From an uncultured bacterium (GTDB lineage Bacteria > Pseudomonadota > Gammaproteobacteria > Burkholderiales > Burkholderiaceae_E): DNA of 49,599 nt. Shown piece after piece: positions 17,583 to 29,581 of this stretch (position 1 is the first letter of the stretch; each line of letters opens with the position of its first letter). The stretch lies in contig CAIVPX010000102.1 in NCBI GenBank assembly GCA_903907905.1, forward strand, positions 1 to 49,599. Direction: 5' to 3'. The position numbers and the translations under genes are program-made. Below the pieces are notes generated by a model that was given only the letters and a program-made list of their open reading frames with translations, ran no database searches and was not told where the DNA came from.

Positions 17583-19115
17583 CTAGCCGCGGGATTCGTG
17601 AGAGGTCTTGACGGGCTCGGGCGCGAGCCGCGTCTGCGACGCGAGCACGGCCTCGGCTGGAAACTGATGCGCGGTCTTGTCCCAACCGATCGGCCGGCCG
17701 GTGCGCAAGTGAATGATCCAGAGGCGCAGCGCGCGCAGGGTCGCCAGAAAGTTGATGAGGTTCCCCCACACCATCCGGGGCAGCGACAGCAAGGCCTGTA
17801 CCGGCCCATACATCAGGCCGGTGAAGAGCGCGCGCTGGACGATGCGAATGCCGAGCAGCACGAGATTGGCCAGCAGCAGGTACCAGAGCACGCCACCCGG
17901 TTCGACCAGCGCCGGAAAGTGCCAGGCGCCGCGGTCGAGTCGAACCCAGGCCCACTGCGCCAGCACAACGGCCACCACCGCGTAACCCGCGACATTGGCC
18001 AGGCTGGTGAGCAGCACCTTGCGGTCTCTGGCAAGCATGTAGCGGGTCATCAGGTCGCCGCGCCAGCGCCAGGTGCGCCAGCCCTGCAAGGCGATACCGA
18101 CCACCCACCTCGCCTTCTGCCTCACGGCTGCGCGCAGGTTGGCGGGAAAGTATTCGCGCACGCAGACCAGTTCGGGCTTTTTCACCCGACGCATCTCGCC
18201 CGTCAACAGGCTTCGGCTCAAGCGTTCGGTGTGGGTCCAGAAGCGCACGAATACCTGCTTGAAGCCCAGCTCCCGCAGACGGTGGGCCAGGTCATAGTCC
18301 TCCGTCAGGGAGTCCACACTGAAGGGCGCGCCATAGTGCGCGGCAGCCAGCCCGGTGAGCGCGCGCCGACTGAATGCCACCCCTACGCCCGCCGCCGGCA
18401 CGCTGTGATGGAGCGCCTCGCGAACGACCATGTCCTTGAGGTGCTGCTGGGCGAACTCATCGAGGTAGTGCGCGGCGGTGAATTGCCACCATCGGCGCGG
18501 CAGCGACAGCACCGGCAACTGCACCATGTCTTTTCTGGGAATCAGCCAGTTGAACAGGCGCCAGGCCAGGGGGTGGATCACGTCTTCGCAGTCCTGCATG
18601 ACGAAGATCTCGAAGCGCATCGACGCGCGTGATTCGTGTGTTCGAATGCCGTGGTAGATCGCGTTGAGGCAGTCGGCCTTGCAGGTCGGACCCGGATGCT
18701 CCACGGTCACGCATTGCACCCGCGCGTCTTCGGCGCTAACGGCTCGCACCTCCTCAGCGGTCTTGTCATCGTTCGGGTAGACACCGACAAAGACGCGATA
18801 GCGCTCGTAGGCGAGCGTGCGCAGCAGATTGCGAAGCATGCGGCCGATCACCGCAGATTCGTCCCAGGCGGGCACCATGATGGCGATCCACTGCTCGGGT
18901 CGTGCGGCGAGCGCATCGCGCGGCAAAGGCCGGATACGGTCACGCTTGATCCATCGCCGGTAGGCCGCGCGCGCCCAGAAGGACAGATCGATGAACAGGT
19001 CGTCGAGCCCCGACACGAGAAAGATCACGGCGAGCACGCCAATCATGATCTGCAGCGCAAACAGCACTGCGGCACCAGCCTGAACCGCATCGAAAAGTTC
19101 CGTGGCGTCTGGCAT
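17583..19115 (-). CDS. nfrB: NfrB-like inner-membrane glycosyltransferase (GT2), without the C-terminal c-di-GMP domain
   Basis: The 510-residue product has one N-terminal membrane helix (about 15-37), a cytoplasmic GT2 domain and several C-terminal helices (about 365-470). Family marks include SGLDD (35-39), VPAWDE (81-86), YPNDD (113-117), CEDV (176-179), TEDYD (271-275) and the Q-x-x-R-W motif at 333-337; GNLINF and WDKT-H-FP near the end are strongly NfrB-like. E. coli NfrB is about 745 residues with a C-terminal MshEN-type segment that binds c-di-GMP; this protein ends just after WDKTAHQFP and a short tail, so that part is absent. Start and wecB stop overlap as TGATG (one base), pointing to translational coupling. 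Predicted to polymerise ManNAc from UDP-ManNAc. Confidence 0.88.
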   Translation of the reverse strand: MPDATELFDAVQAGAAVLFALQIMIGVLAVIFLVSGLDDLFIDLSFWARAAYRRWIKRDRIRPLPRDALAARPEQWIAIMVPAWDESAVIGRMLRNLLRTLAYERYRVFVGVYPNDDKTAEEVRAVSAEDARVQCVTVEHPGPTCKADCLNAIYHGIRTHESRASMRFEIFVMQDCEDVIHPLAWRLFNWLIPRKDMVQLPVLSLPRRWWQFTAAHYLDEFAQQHLKDMVVREALHHSVPAAGVGVAFSRRALTGLAAAHYGAPFSVDSLTEDYDLAHRLRELGFKQVFVRFWTHTERLSRSLLTGEMRRVKKPELVCVREYFPANLRAAVRQKARWVVGIALQGWRTWRWRGDLMTRYMLARDRKVLLTSLANVAGYAVVAVVLAQWAWVRLDRGAWHFPALVEPGGVLWYLLLANLVLLGIRIVQRALFTGLMYGPVQALLSLPRMVWGNLINFLATLRALRLWIIHLRTGRPIGWDKTAHQFPAEAVLASQTRLAPEPVKTSHESRG

Positions 19116-20581
19116 CAGGCGCTCCGGCGGCGGGCGGTTGACGAGGCCGCGTCGAGGTCGACGGGCGGCGTGGGCGGTGGCGCTTTCACGGGTGGTGCGG
19201 TGGGCGCGCCGGGCCGGGCAGATCCGGTTGATGCGCCCGGAGCGGAATGGCTCGATCGAAGAGTCGCCTCATCGGCTTCGTCGACGGTCTGCTCACCGCG
19301 CCAACTCGACAGGATGTCCGCAATGCGCGCGGCTGTTTGCCCGTCGCCAAAGGGATTGGCGGCAGTGCGCATGGCCTGATAGTCGTCCGGGTGCTGCCAC
19401 AGCCATTCGACCTCGTCGACGATCCGGAAAGGGTCGGTTCCCACCAGACGTCCGGCGCCGGTTTCGAGCAGTTCGGGCCGTTCGGTGCTGGAGCGCAGAA
19501 CCAACACCGGCGCGTTGAGCGCGCAGGCTTCCTCCTGAATCCCCCCCGAGTCGGTCAGCACCAGCCAGGCGCGCCCAAGCGCGCGGATCATGTCGGGGTA
19601 GTCGAGCGGTGGCACCAGATGAAGCCGGCTGGCCACAGCCGGCGGCAGTTCTGCGTGCGCCTGCTGGACGGTGGCGGCCACCTCAGGATTGGCATGCAGG
19701 GTCCAGAGCGCCTGGGCCAGGGGGTGCGCGGCGAGTAGCGCGCCAATCGCTCGGACGAAACCGGCCAGTGGCGCACCCCAGTTCTCGCGCCGGTGCGCCG
19801 TGACGACCAGCAGGCGCTCCTCGTCACCGGCCGATTCGTTGGCACCGCGGGAGCTCGCGTCTCCGTGTGCGGCCGAGGGGTCACCGAGAGTCCGATACGC
19901 ATCGGTGCGCGCCGCACCGGTCGCCGGGTCGGCACACGCGTCCAGGCGCTCGAGCACCGTTCGTGTCGCGTCGACAATCGTGTTGCCGACCAGAAAGGTC
20001 CGGTCGCTGCCGATGCCTTCGCGACTCAGGTTTCTCACCGCAGCTTCCGTTGGCGCAAAGTGCCAGGTGGCCACCCGCGCAATCATCGAGCGATTGAACT
20101 CCTCGGGAAAGGGGTCGTCGCGGTGGTGCGACCGCAAGCCGGCCTCGACGTGGGCCACGGGAATGTGCCGGTAGAACGCGGCCAGCGCCCCCATCGCGGC
20201 ACTGCTCGTATCGCCGTGCACGAGGACGGCGGCCGGTTGCCAGGCGACGATCGAGCGGTCGATTTCCCGAAGCAGTTCGGCGCTCAGGCCCGCCAGCGAC
20301 TTGTCATGCCGCAGCAGTCGGATCTGCGCATCTGGCTTCAAGCCGAAGAAGTCATAGAGCGGCCAGGCCAGTTCTTCATGCTGACCGGTGTGCAGCAGGC
20401 GCAGGGGCACGCCGGCACCACGCAGCGCGTGGCAAACCGGCGCCATCTTGATGATTTCGGGGCGCGTGCCGAGGCACACCATCAGGGGGGGCGAGCCGCC
20501 GCCCGGTACACGGCGCAAGGCGGGGATCGGCGGTGAGAGCGGCGCGGCGCGGCGCCCAGACAGAGCGTTCAACGGGTTCAT
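19115..20581 (-). CDS. wecB: UDP-N-acetylglucosamine 2-epimerase (non-hydrolysing), WecB-like
   Basis: Makes UDP-ManNAc from UDP-GlcNAc in the cytoplasm. The 488-residue product shows LGTRPEIIKMAPV (37-49), VHGDTSSAA (121-129, Asp124), HVEAGLRS (144-151, Glu146), PFPEEFNR (157-164), TAHRREN (261-267, His263) and DSGGIQEEA (344-352). All residues expected for catalysis are present. It is longer than the usual 370-390 because of a Pro-rich N-terminus of about 33 residues, a loop insertion at about 213-256 rich in Ala, Asp and Ser, and a Pro/Ala/Ser-rich tail of about 60 residues. AGGA eight bases before the ATG supports the long start. It is the first gene of the glycan operon and supplies the sugar donor for the next gene. 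Confidence 0.92.
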   Translation of the reverse strand: MNPLNALSGRRAAPLSPPIPALRRVPGGGSPPLMVCLGTRPEIIKMAPVCHALRGAGVPLRLLHTGQHEELAWPLYDFFGLKPDAQIRLLRHDKSLAGLSAELLREIDRSIVAWQPAAVLVHGDTSSAAMGALAAFYRHIPVAHVEAGLRSHHRDDPFPEEFNRSMIARVATWHFAPTEAAVRNLSREGIGSDRTFLVGNTIVDATRTVLERLDACADPATGAARTDAYRTLGDPSAAHGDASSRGANESAGDEERLLVVTAHRRENWGAPLAGFVRAIGALLAAHPLAQALWTLHANPEVAATVQQAHAELPPAVASRLHLVPPLDYPDMIRALGRAWLVLTDSGGIQEEACALNAPVLVLRSSTERPELLETGAGRLVGTDPFRIVDEVEWLWQHPDDYQAMRTAANPFGDGQTAARIADILSSWRGEQTVDEADEATLRSSHSAPGASTGSARPGAPTAPPVKAPPPTPPVDLDAASSTARRRSA

Positions 20582-20696
20582 CGGTTGTCCTGTTCGGGAT
20601 GAACCGATGATGGCCGTGCACGCGCGGGCGCAATCCCGACCGGCGCAAGCCCGGTCAGTGTGCGGCTAACATTTGTTGCTCAGACTGTCGACGCAT

Positions 20697-20720
20697 GGCG
20701 GTGCGACGCGTCGCACCGCC
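20697..20720. promoter_or_regulatory. Perfect 24-bp palindrome upstream of wecB
   Basis: GGCGGTGCGACG is directly followed by its exact reverse complement. It lies 116 bases upstream of the wecB start and 118 bases after the atpC stop. No T-run follows on either strand, so it is a poor intrinsic terminator; it could be an operator for the glycan operon or help end atp transcription. Confidence 0.45.
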
Positions 20721-20837
20721 TCGAAGCTGCCCGGCTCCTGCTCAGGCGCTGACGCGGGGGCCAGCCCGGGGGGCGACCGACGGAGTGGACCGGCGGGCTG
20801 GGCCAAAACGCCAGGTCGGCCCGGCCGGTGACGAGGG

Positions 20838-21260
20838 CTAACGCTTGTTACGGAACTTGCGCAGCGCCGCCAGCTCGGCGACTGCCGTGGCAAGCTCGGC
20901 TTGCGCACGGGCGTAATCGATTTCGCCAGAGCGATTGGCCAGCGCTTCCTCGGCGGCACGCTTGGCGGCTTCCGCCTTGGCCTCGTCGAGGTCGCTGCCT
21001 CGGATGGCGGTATCAGCCAGCACCGTGACGCGATCGGGTTGCACCTCGAGGATGCCTCCCGCGACGAAGACGAACTCTTCGTCGGCCTGGCCCTGCACCT
21101 TGATGCGTACCGCGCCCGGCTTGATACGGGTGATCAGCGGCGTGTGCTGGGGATAAATACCCAGCTCGCCGGATTCGCCCGGCAGCGCGACGAACTCGGC
21201 CTCGCCCTCGAAGATGGAGGCCTCGGCGCTGACAACGTCGACATGAAAGGTAGTGGCCAT
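20838..21260 (-). CDS. atpC: F1Fo ATP synthase subunit epsilon
   Basis: The 140-residue product has the epsilon beta-sandwich ([22 protein letters not shown] near residues 18-42) and the C-terminal helical pair. It forms the central stalk with gamma and can inhibit ATP hydrolysis. It is the last gene of the atp operon, 22 bases after atpD. Length and order are normal. Confidence 0.97.
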   Translation of the reverse strand: MATTFHVDVVSAEASIFEGEAEFVALPGESGELGIYPQHTPLITRIKPGAVRIKVQGQADEEFVFVAGGILEVQPDRVTVLADTAIRGSDLDEAKAEAAKRAAEEALANRSGEIDYARAQAELATAVAELAALRKFRNKR

Positions 21261-21282
21261 GGACCTCGATCCTGCGGATGGA

Positions 21283-22737
<1,455 letters not shown>

Positions 22738-23607
22738 TCAGACCGCCGCGGCGCCGCCGACAATCTCGGACAGCTCCTTGGTGATCGCGGCCTGACGTGC
22801 CTTGTTGTAGGACAGCTGCAAATCCTCGATGACCTTCTTGGCGTTGTCGGAGGCCGCCTTCATGGCCACCATTCGCGCGCTTTGCTCCGAGGCCATGTTT
22901 TCAGCTACGGCCTGGTAGACCATGGCCTCGACATACCGTACGAGCAGTTCGTCGAGCACCGACTGCGCGTCCGGCTCGTAGAGGTAGTCCCACGAGTAGG
23001 CCTTTGAGGTGTTCTCGAGCTTGTCGGCACTGAGCGGCAGCAACTGCTCGATGACCGGTTCCTGCTTCATGGTGTTGATGAAGCGCGTGTAGGCGAGATA
23101 CACGACATCGACCTCGCCACGCTCGTAGGCGTCGAGCTGCAGCTTGACTGCGCCGATCAGACGCTCGAGGTGAGGCGTATCGCCCATCTGCACCACGTGC
23201 GAGATGACCTTGGCACCCACTCGCGACAGGAAACCGAAGCCCTTGTTGCCGATGGCAGTGGCCTGCACGCCAACCTGATCGCGCTCGAGTTCACGCAGGC
23301 GGTTGGTGACCAGCCTCAGCACGTTGGTGTTGAGACCGCCGCACAAACCCTTGTCGGTGGTAATGACGATGAGCCCGGCCTTGCGCAAGGCGCCGTGCGG
23401 CACCAGATACGGATGCCGGTACTCGGGATTGGCCTGGGCCAGATGCGCGGCGATATTGCGAATCTTGTCGCCATACGGCCGTGCCTGGCGCATGCGCTCC
23501 TGCGCCTTGCGCATCTTGGAGGCGGCGACCATCTCCATCGCCTTGGTGATCTTGCGCGTGTTTTGCACGCTCTTGATCTTGGTCCGAATCTCTTTTGAGC
23601 CCGGCAT
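22738..23607 (-). CDS. atpG: F1Fo ATP synthase subunit gamma
   Basis: Central rotating shaft. The 289-residue product begins with the typical [20 protein letters not shown]-type helix (residues 6-26) and ends with the second long helix ([18 protein letters not shown]). [10 protein letters not shown] (about 79-88) is the conserved gamma signature. Gene is 83 bases after atpA; nothing unusual. Confidence 0.97.
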   Translation of the reverse strand: MPGSKEIRTKIKSVQNTRKITKAMEMVAASKMRKAQERMRQARPYGDKIRNIAAHLAQANPEYRHPYLVPHGALRKAGLIVITTDKGLCGGLNTNVLRLVTNRLRELERDQVGVQATAIGNKGFGFLSRVGAKVISHVVQMGDTPHLERLIGAVKLQLDAYERGEVDVVYLAYTRFINTMKQEPVIEQLLPLSADKLENTSKAYSWDYLYEPDAQSVLDELLVRYVEAMVYQAVAENMASEQSARMVAMKAASDNAKKVIEDLQLSYNKARQAAITKELSEIVGGAAAV

Positions 23608-23690
23608 CGATCAATTCCCCTGTAAGGCCGCGGACTGCAGAGACCCGTGCTGCGCGCGGCGCGCGACGGCTCAGGCCCTGCGGCTTGCGA

Positions 23691-25232
<1,542 letters not shown>

Positions 25233-25249
25233 GAGACTTCCCCTAGTTC

Positions 25250-25783
25250 TTAAGCGGCGAGCGCGCCGGCCATCTGCGCCAGCTTGCCGCGTACGGATGC
25301 ATCGATCACTTCGTCGCCGATGCGGATCGAGACACCACCGATGAGATCGGAATCGACACTGACGCTGGCCTTGATCTTGCAGCCAAAGCGCGCCGCAAGC
25401 GTGGACACGATGGCCTCGGTCTGCGCAGCGTCGATCGGAAATGCCGAGGTGATGGCCGCCTCGAGCACGCCTTCGTGCTCGTTGCGAAGCGCCTCGAACA
25501 GGCTGACGATCTCGCCCAGGGCAGACAGCCGCTCGTTGTCGGCGAGCAGTCGCACAAAATTGATCTGCGCGGCGTCGAGCCCGCCCGCCACGTCGGCCAG
25601 CACAGCGGCCAGCTGGGCGGGTGCGATCGCGGGGTTGCCGATCAACTCGTGCGCCGTGTCGGTCGTGGCCACCGCGGACAGACGCGCCAGCGCGTCGGAC
25701 CAGGCGGGCAGAGACTGAGACTCGCGGGCGTGCTTGAAGGCCGCCTCGGCGTAAGGTCGAGCAATGGTGAGCAGTTCAGCCAT
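25250..25783 (-). CDS. atpH: F1Fo ATP synthase subunit delta
   Basis: Links F1 to the peripheral stalk. The 177-residue product has the N-terminal helical bundle ([11 protein letters not shown]) and the C-terminal segment [15 protein letters not shown] that identifies delta/OSCP. ATG start at 25783, 23 bases after atpF. Confidence 0.96.
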   Translation of the reverse strand: MAELLTIARPYAEAAFKHARESQSLPAWSDALARLSAVATTDTAHELIGNPAIAPAQLAAVLADVAGGLDAAQINFVRLLADNERLSALGEIVSLFEALRNEHEGVLEAAITSAFPIDAAQTEAIVSTLAARFGCKIKASVSVDSDLIGGVSIRIGDEVIDASVRGKLAQMAGALAA

Positions 25784-25806
25784 GGCCTTGGTGTCCTGTG
25801 CTGCGC

Positions 25807-26280
25807 TTAGCGCAACTCGTCTTTCAGGTTGCCAAGCAGTTCGGCGTGACGCGCAGCATCGATTTCGCGACGCAGGATGCGTTCGGCACCCGCGACGGCC
25901 AGCTGCGCCACCTGCTCGCGCAGCTGATCGCGAGCTTTCTGTGCAGCGAGCACCGCCTCATCCTCTGCCGCCTTGCGGGCTGCCGCAACGATGGCTGCCG
26001 CCTCTTCGCGCGCCTTGTCGATGAGTGCGGCGGCCTGCTTTTCAGCGCCCGAACGCACCTCGGCTGCACCCGCGCGGGCCTGCTGCAGCTCCTGCTCGGC
26101 GCGGCGCTCGGCCGCAGAGAGATCGGCGCGCGCCTTGTCGGCGGCCGCGAGACCGTCGGCGATGCGCTGGCTGCGCTCATCCAGCGCCTTGGTGATCGGC
26201 GGCCAGACAAAGCGCGCCGTGAACCACCAGAGCGCGAGGAACACCACGATCTGCACTATGAGCGTCGCGTTGATGTTCAC
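25807..26280 (-). CDS. atpF: F1Fo ATP synthase subunit b
   Basis: Peripheral stalk subunit: one N-terminal membrane helix (about 5-25), then a long charged, Ala-rich helix suited to coiled-coil dimerisation, 157 residues in all. The start is GTG at 26280 with AAGGGAG about seven bases upstream; the resulting N-terminus MNINATL is the family standard, which decides the start. Confidence 0.96.
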   Translation of the reverse strand: MNINATLIVQIVVFLALWWFTARFVWPPITKALDERSQRIADGLAAADKARADLSAAERRAEQELQQARAGAAEVRSGAEKQAAALIDKAREEAAAIVAAARKAAEDEAVLAAQKARDQLREQVAQLAVAGAERILRREIDAARHAELLGNLKDELR

Positions 26281-26323
26281 GACGGACTCCCTTCAGGAAA
26301 GGTGTTGTTCGACAAGCCGCGGA

Positions 26324-27479
<1,156 letters not shown>

Positions 27480-27651
27480 GTTTTGAATGTCCGTGTTAAT
27501 CCGAGAACGCCTGCCCTGCGGGCCAATGACTGCGAAGAGACTGCTGCTTCAACTACTACTTGATCAAACCACAACGCAAAAACCCGACAACCACCGAAAG
27601 GCCTGACCCCAGGGTTGAACCGCACCCCAACCGGGTGACCGCTTCAAGCAC

Positions 27652-28005
27652 TCAATGGCGCATCAAGCCCAAAAACAAGGGCGCTTTCACTGCCGCAATC
27701 AGGCCAATGAGCATCGGCAACCACTGCAGGTCGGGAACCGACCGGATGATGAGGGCCAGCAAGCCCACCGTCAGTCCGATCTTGGCGAACTCCCCGAGGA
27801 AGAACACCACCGGATACGATTCCGGCCGACGGTTGCGGTGCAAGGCCAGGCGAAGCGCAAAAAGGCCGTTGGGCACTATGGCCGCGAGCCCTCCAAGCAC
27901 CAGATGCCAAGCGCCCGATACGCCAGCGACCAGCGCAGCCCCCGCCGCAAGCACCAGAACGATCAACGCCTGCAAGGCTACTGCCACACCCATCACGCTG
28001 TTCAT
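27652..28005 (-). CDS. atpI: ATP synthase subunit I (assembly-associated membrane protein)
   Basis: A 117-residue protein with four hydrophobic segments, a short conserved GGLAAIVPNGLFALRL-like stretch and FFLGEFAKIGLT, both typical of proteobacterial AtpI. The ATG at 28005 is preferred over an upstream TTG at 28071, which would add 22 polar residues. First gene of the atp operon; the family helps c-ring assembly and is not essential. Confidence 0.88.
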   Translation of the reverse strand: MNSVMGVAVALQALIVLVLAAGAALVAGVSGAWHLVLGGLAAIVPNGLFALRLALHRNRRPESYPVVFFLGEFAKIGLTVGLLALIIRSVPDLQWLPMLIGLIAAVKAPLFLGLMRH

Positions 28006-28320
28006 GCGTCTTGCCCGGTAAAGCCGTCCGGAACCGCCCGAACCCTGACCGTCTTTCCCGCCCCAAATCAAACCGTGGGCTGGAACACCATCGGAGTCGT
28101 TCCACCCGCAGCAGGCCGATCAGCCGACGACCTTTTTCGCCATCACTCTGCGACAAGGCGCCACTGTTTGGTCTGCAACAGACAAAGCCTAAGAATTTTA
28201 GAGGTAATCTCGATCAGGGTCAACTACGCTGCGCCGCAGCATCAGGACGATCCGGGGAATGGCGGACGCCCCGGGCCGCGGCAGGCACAATCCGTCTTCC
28301 CTCTTGCAGGCTGAGTTCCC
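28006..28320. other. Divergent promoter region between atpI and the protease-like gene
   Basis: The region is 315 bases long. It contains the atp promoter (28195-28223) in the only clearly AT-richer patch near 28180-28230. For the plus-strand gene at 28321 I see only a weak match (TTGGTC, 17 bases, AAGAAT near 28170). No RNA gene is apparent. Confidence 0.6.
28195..28223 (-). promoter_or_regulatory. Sigma70-type promoter of the atp operon
   Basis: On the minus strand TTGACC (-35) and TAAAAT (-10) are separated by exactly 17 bases. Each hexamer has five of six consensus bases. Transcription would begin near 28188, giving a leader of about 180 bases before atpI. Confidence 0.7.
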
Positions 28321-29490
28321 ATGATGTTGCAAACGCCACCACCCCTCTTGTCACGTCAGACCTTGGCCCGATACGCACTGGGCGCCCTCCTCCTGGGCCT
28401 TGGCGTCGTCGGGCTGGCCCCCGTGACGGACGCTGCGGCGCAGGCTCAGCCCGTGGCCGCCCCACGAAACGCCCCGCTCGTGCCCTTCCCGTCATCGGGC
28501 GGTTTCGCAGCAGGCGCCGCAGAGGGAGTCGACACGAGCAAGAGCAAGGCTGCCGGCGCAGCCTCGGTGGGCAAGCCCGCCGACCCGGCAGGCGCCACGG
28601 TAGCCGCCGTGGTCCGACTCGAAGCGCAAGCACCGGGCGAGGCGCCTAGCTCGGCAACGCTGGGGCGGCAGCGGCTGGGTTCGGGCGTGGTGATCGATTC
28701 GCGTACCGTACTTACCATCGGCTACCTGGTTCTCGAGACCGACGCTGTCGACATCGTGACCCAGGGCGGACGACGCATCCCCGCGAGCCTGGCTGGCTAC
28801 GACCATCAGACCGGGTTCGGCCTGGTGCGGGCGGCGCTGCCGCTCGATGTTCAGGCGCTCGAACTGGGTGACTCGGATGCTGCCGTCGAGCGCACTCGGG
28901 TGCTGACCCTGGGCCAGGGCGAGAGCGAGCTGACCGAACTCGTGGTCGTGTCCCGCAAGCCTTTCGTGGCAAGCTGGGAGTACCTGCTGGACCGGCCCAT
29001 CTTTACCTTTCCGCCGGTCAACAACTGGAGCGGTGCGGCGCTGTTCACCGAGGACGGCAAGCTCATCGGTATCGGGTCCTTGGTGGTCAATGACGCGGCC
29101 AGCGACCGGGCGGGCGTGCCTGGCAATCTCTATGTGCCGGTGAACCTGCTCAAACCCATTCTGGCCGATCTGCAGGCGCGCGGTCGCCGCAGCCGCGATG
29201 CCCAACCCTGGCTGGGCATGAATACCGAAATGGTTCGGGGCCACCTGATGGTGACCCGGGTGCAGCGCGGCGGACCCGCGGCCAGTGCCGGCATTTCGCC
29301 TGGCGACATCGTGCTTGGCGTGGGCGGCGATCGGGTGCGCGATCAGACCGAGTTCTACCGCCGGGTCTTCGGGGGCGGCCCCGCTGGCACCGAGGTGGCC
29401 ATCCGCCTGCTGCAAGCGGGCGAGATTCGGGAGCCACGGGTCAAGACCATCGACCGCGCGGACTTTCTCACGCGGGCACGGGGCATCTGA
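28321..29490 (+). CDS. Trypsin-like/PDZ (S1C, HtrA-like) protein lacking catalytic His and Asp
   Basis: The 389-residue product has an N-terminal hydrophobic segment (about 18-40), so it is exported or membrane anchored, then an HtrA-like chymotrypsin fold (about 92-285) and one PDZ domain (about 295-365). The position of the catalytic His (VLTNAHVV in HtrA) reads VLTIGYLV with Tyr135; the Asp position (T-D-L-A) reads T-G-F-G with Gly165. The Ser is kept (Ser237 in NNWSGAAL), but the oxyanion-loop Gly-Asn is altered. It is therefore probably not a protease and may act as a binding or regulatory protein. It stands alone on the plus strand between two minus-strand operons. A relic of another PDZ segment follows the stop codon. 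Confidence 0.85.
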   Translation: MMLQTPPPLLSRQTLARYALGALLLGLGVVGLAPVTDAAAQAQPVAAPRNAPLVPFPSSGGFAAGAAEGVDTSKSKAAGAASVGKPADPAGATVAAVVRLEAQAPGEAPSSATLGRQRLGSGVVIDSRTVLTIGYLVLETDAVDIVTQGGRRIPASLAGYDHQTGFGLVRAALPLDVQALELGDSDAAVERTRVLTLGQGESELTELVVVSRKPFVASWEYLLDRPIFTFPPVNNWSGAALFTEDGKLIGIGSLVVNDAASDRAGVPGNLYVPVNLLKPILADLQARGRRSRDAQPWLGMNTEMVRGHLMVTRVQRGGPAASAGISPGDIVLGVGGDRVRDQTEFYRRVFGGGPAGTEVAIRLLQAGEIREPRVKTIDRADFLTRARGI

Positions 29491-29546
29491 CCCGGGTGTT
29501 GCGCGACGGACCCGTGGCCAGCGCTGGCCTCTCGTTTGATGACCTC
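29481..29546 (+). pseudogene. Out-of-frame remnant of a second PDZ segment
   Basis: In the frame +2 to the upstream gene, the bases read GHLTRVLRDGPVASAGLSFD and on, matching the PDZ start of the same gene (GHLMVTRVQRGGPAASAGIS). Counting by eye, 29490-29534 and 29254-29298 agree at 37 of 45 bases. The stop of the main gene lies at its beginning, so it is not translated in phase. It looks like a duplicated domain lost by frameshift or deletion. Confidence 0.65.
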
Positions 29547-29581
29547 ACACCCGCCGGAGGGCGTCGGCTTCGCCCGCCCTG

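Noticed and set aside
17536-18108. Longer start for the deacetylase
   Set aside because: The upstream frame overlaps the end of nfrB; the ATG at 17535 has GGAG at the right distance and starts a proper signal peptide.
28168-28200. Plus-strand promoter TTGGTC-17-AAGAAT for the protease-like gene
   Set aside because: Only three and four of six bases match; it overlaps the much better minus-strand atp promoter.
29516-29529. GGCCAGCGCTGGCC as a terminator after the protease-like gene
   Set aside because: It is a 14-bp palindrome but is followed only by TCTCGTTTG, and it falls inside the PDZ relic, so its symmetry may come from coding sequence.
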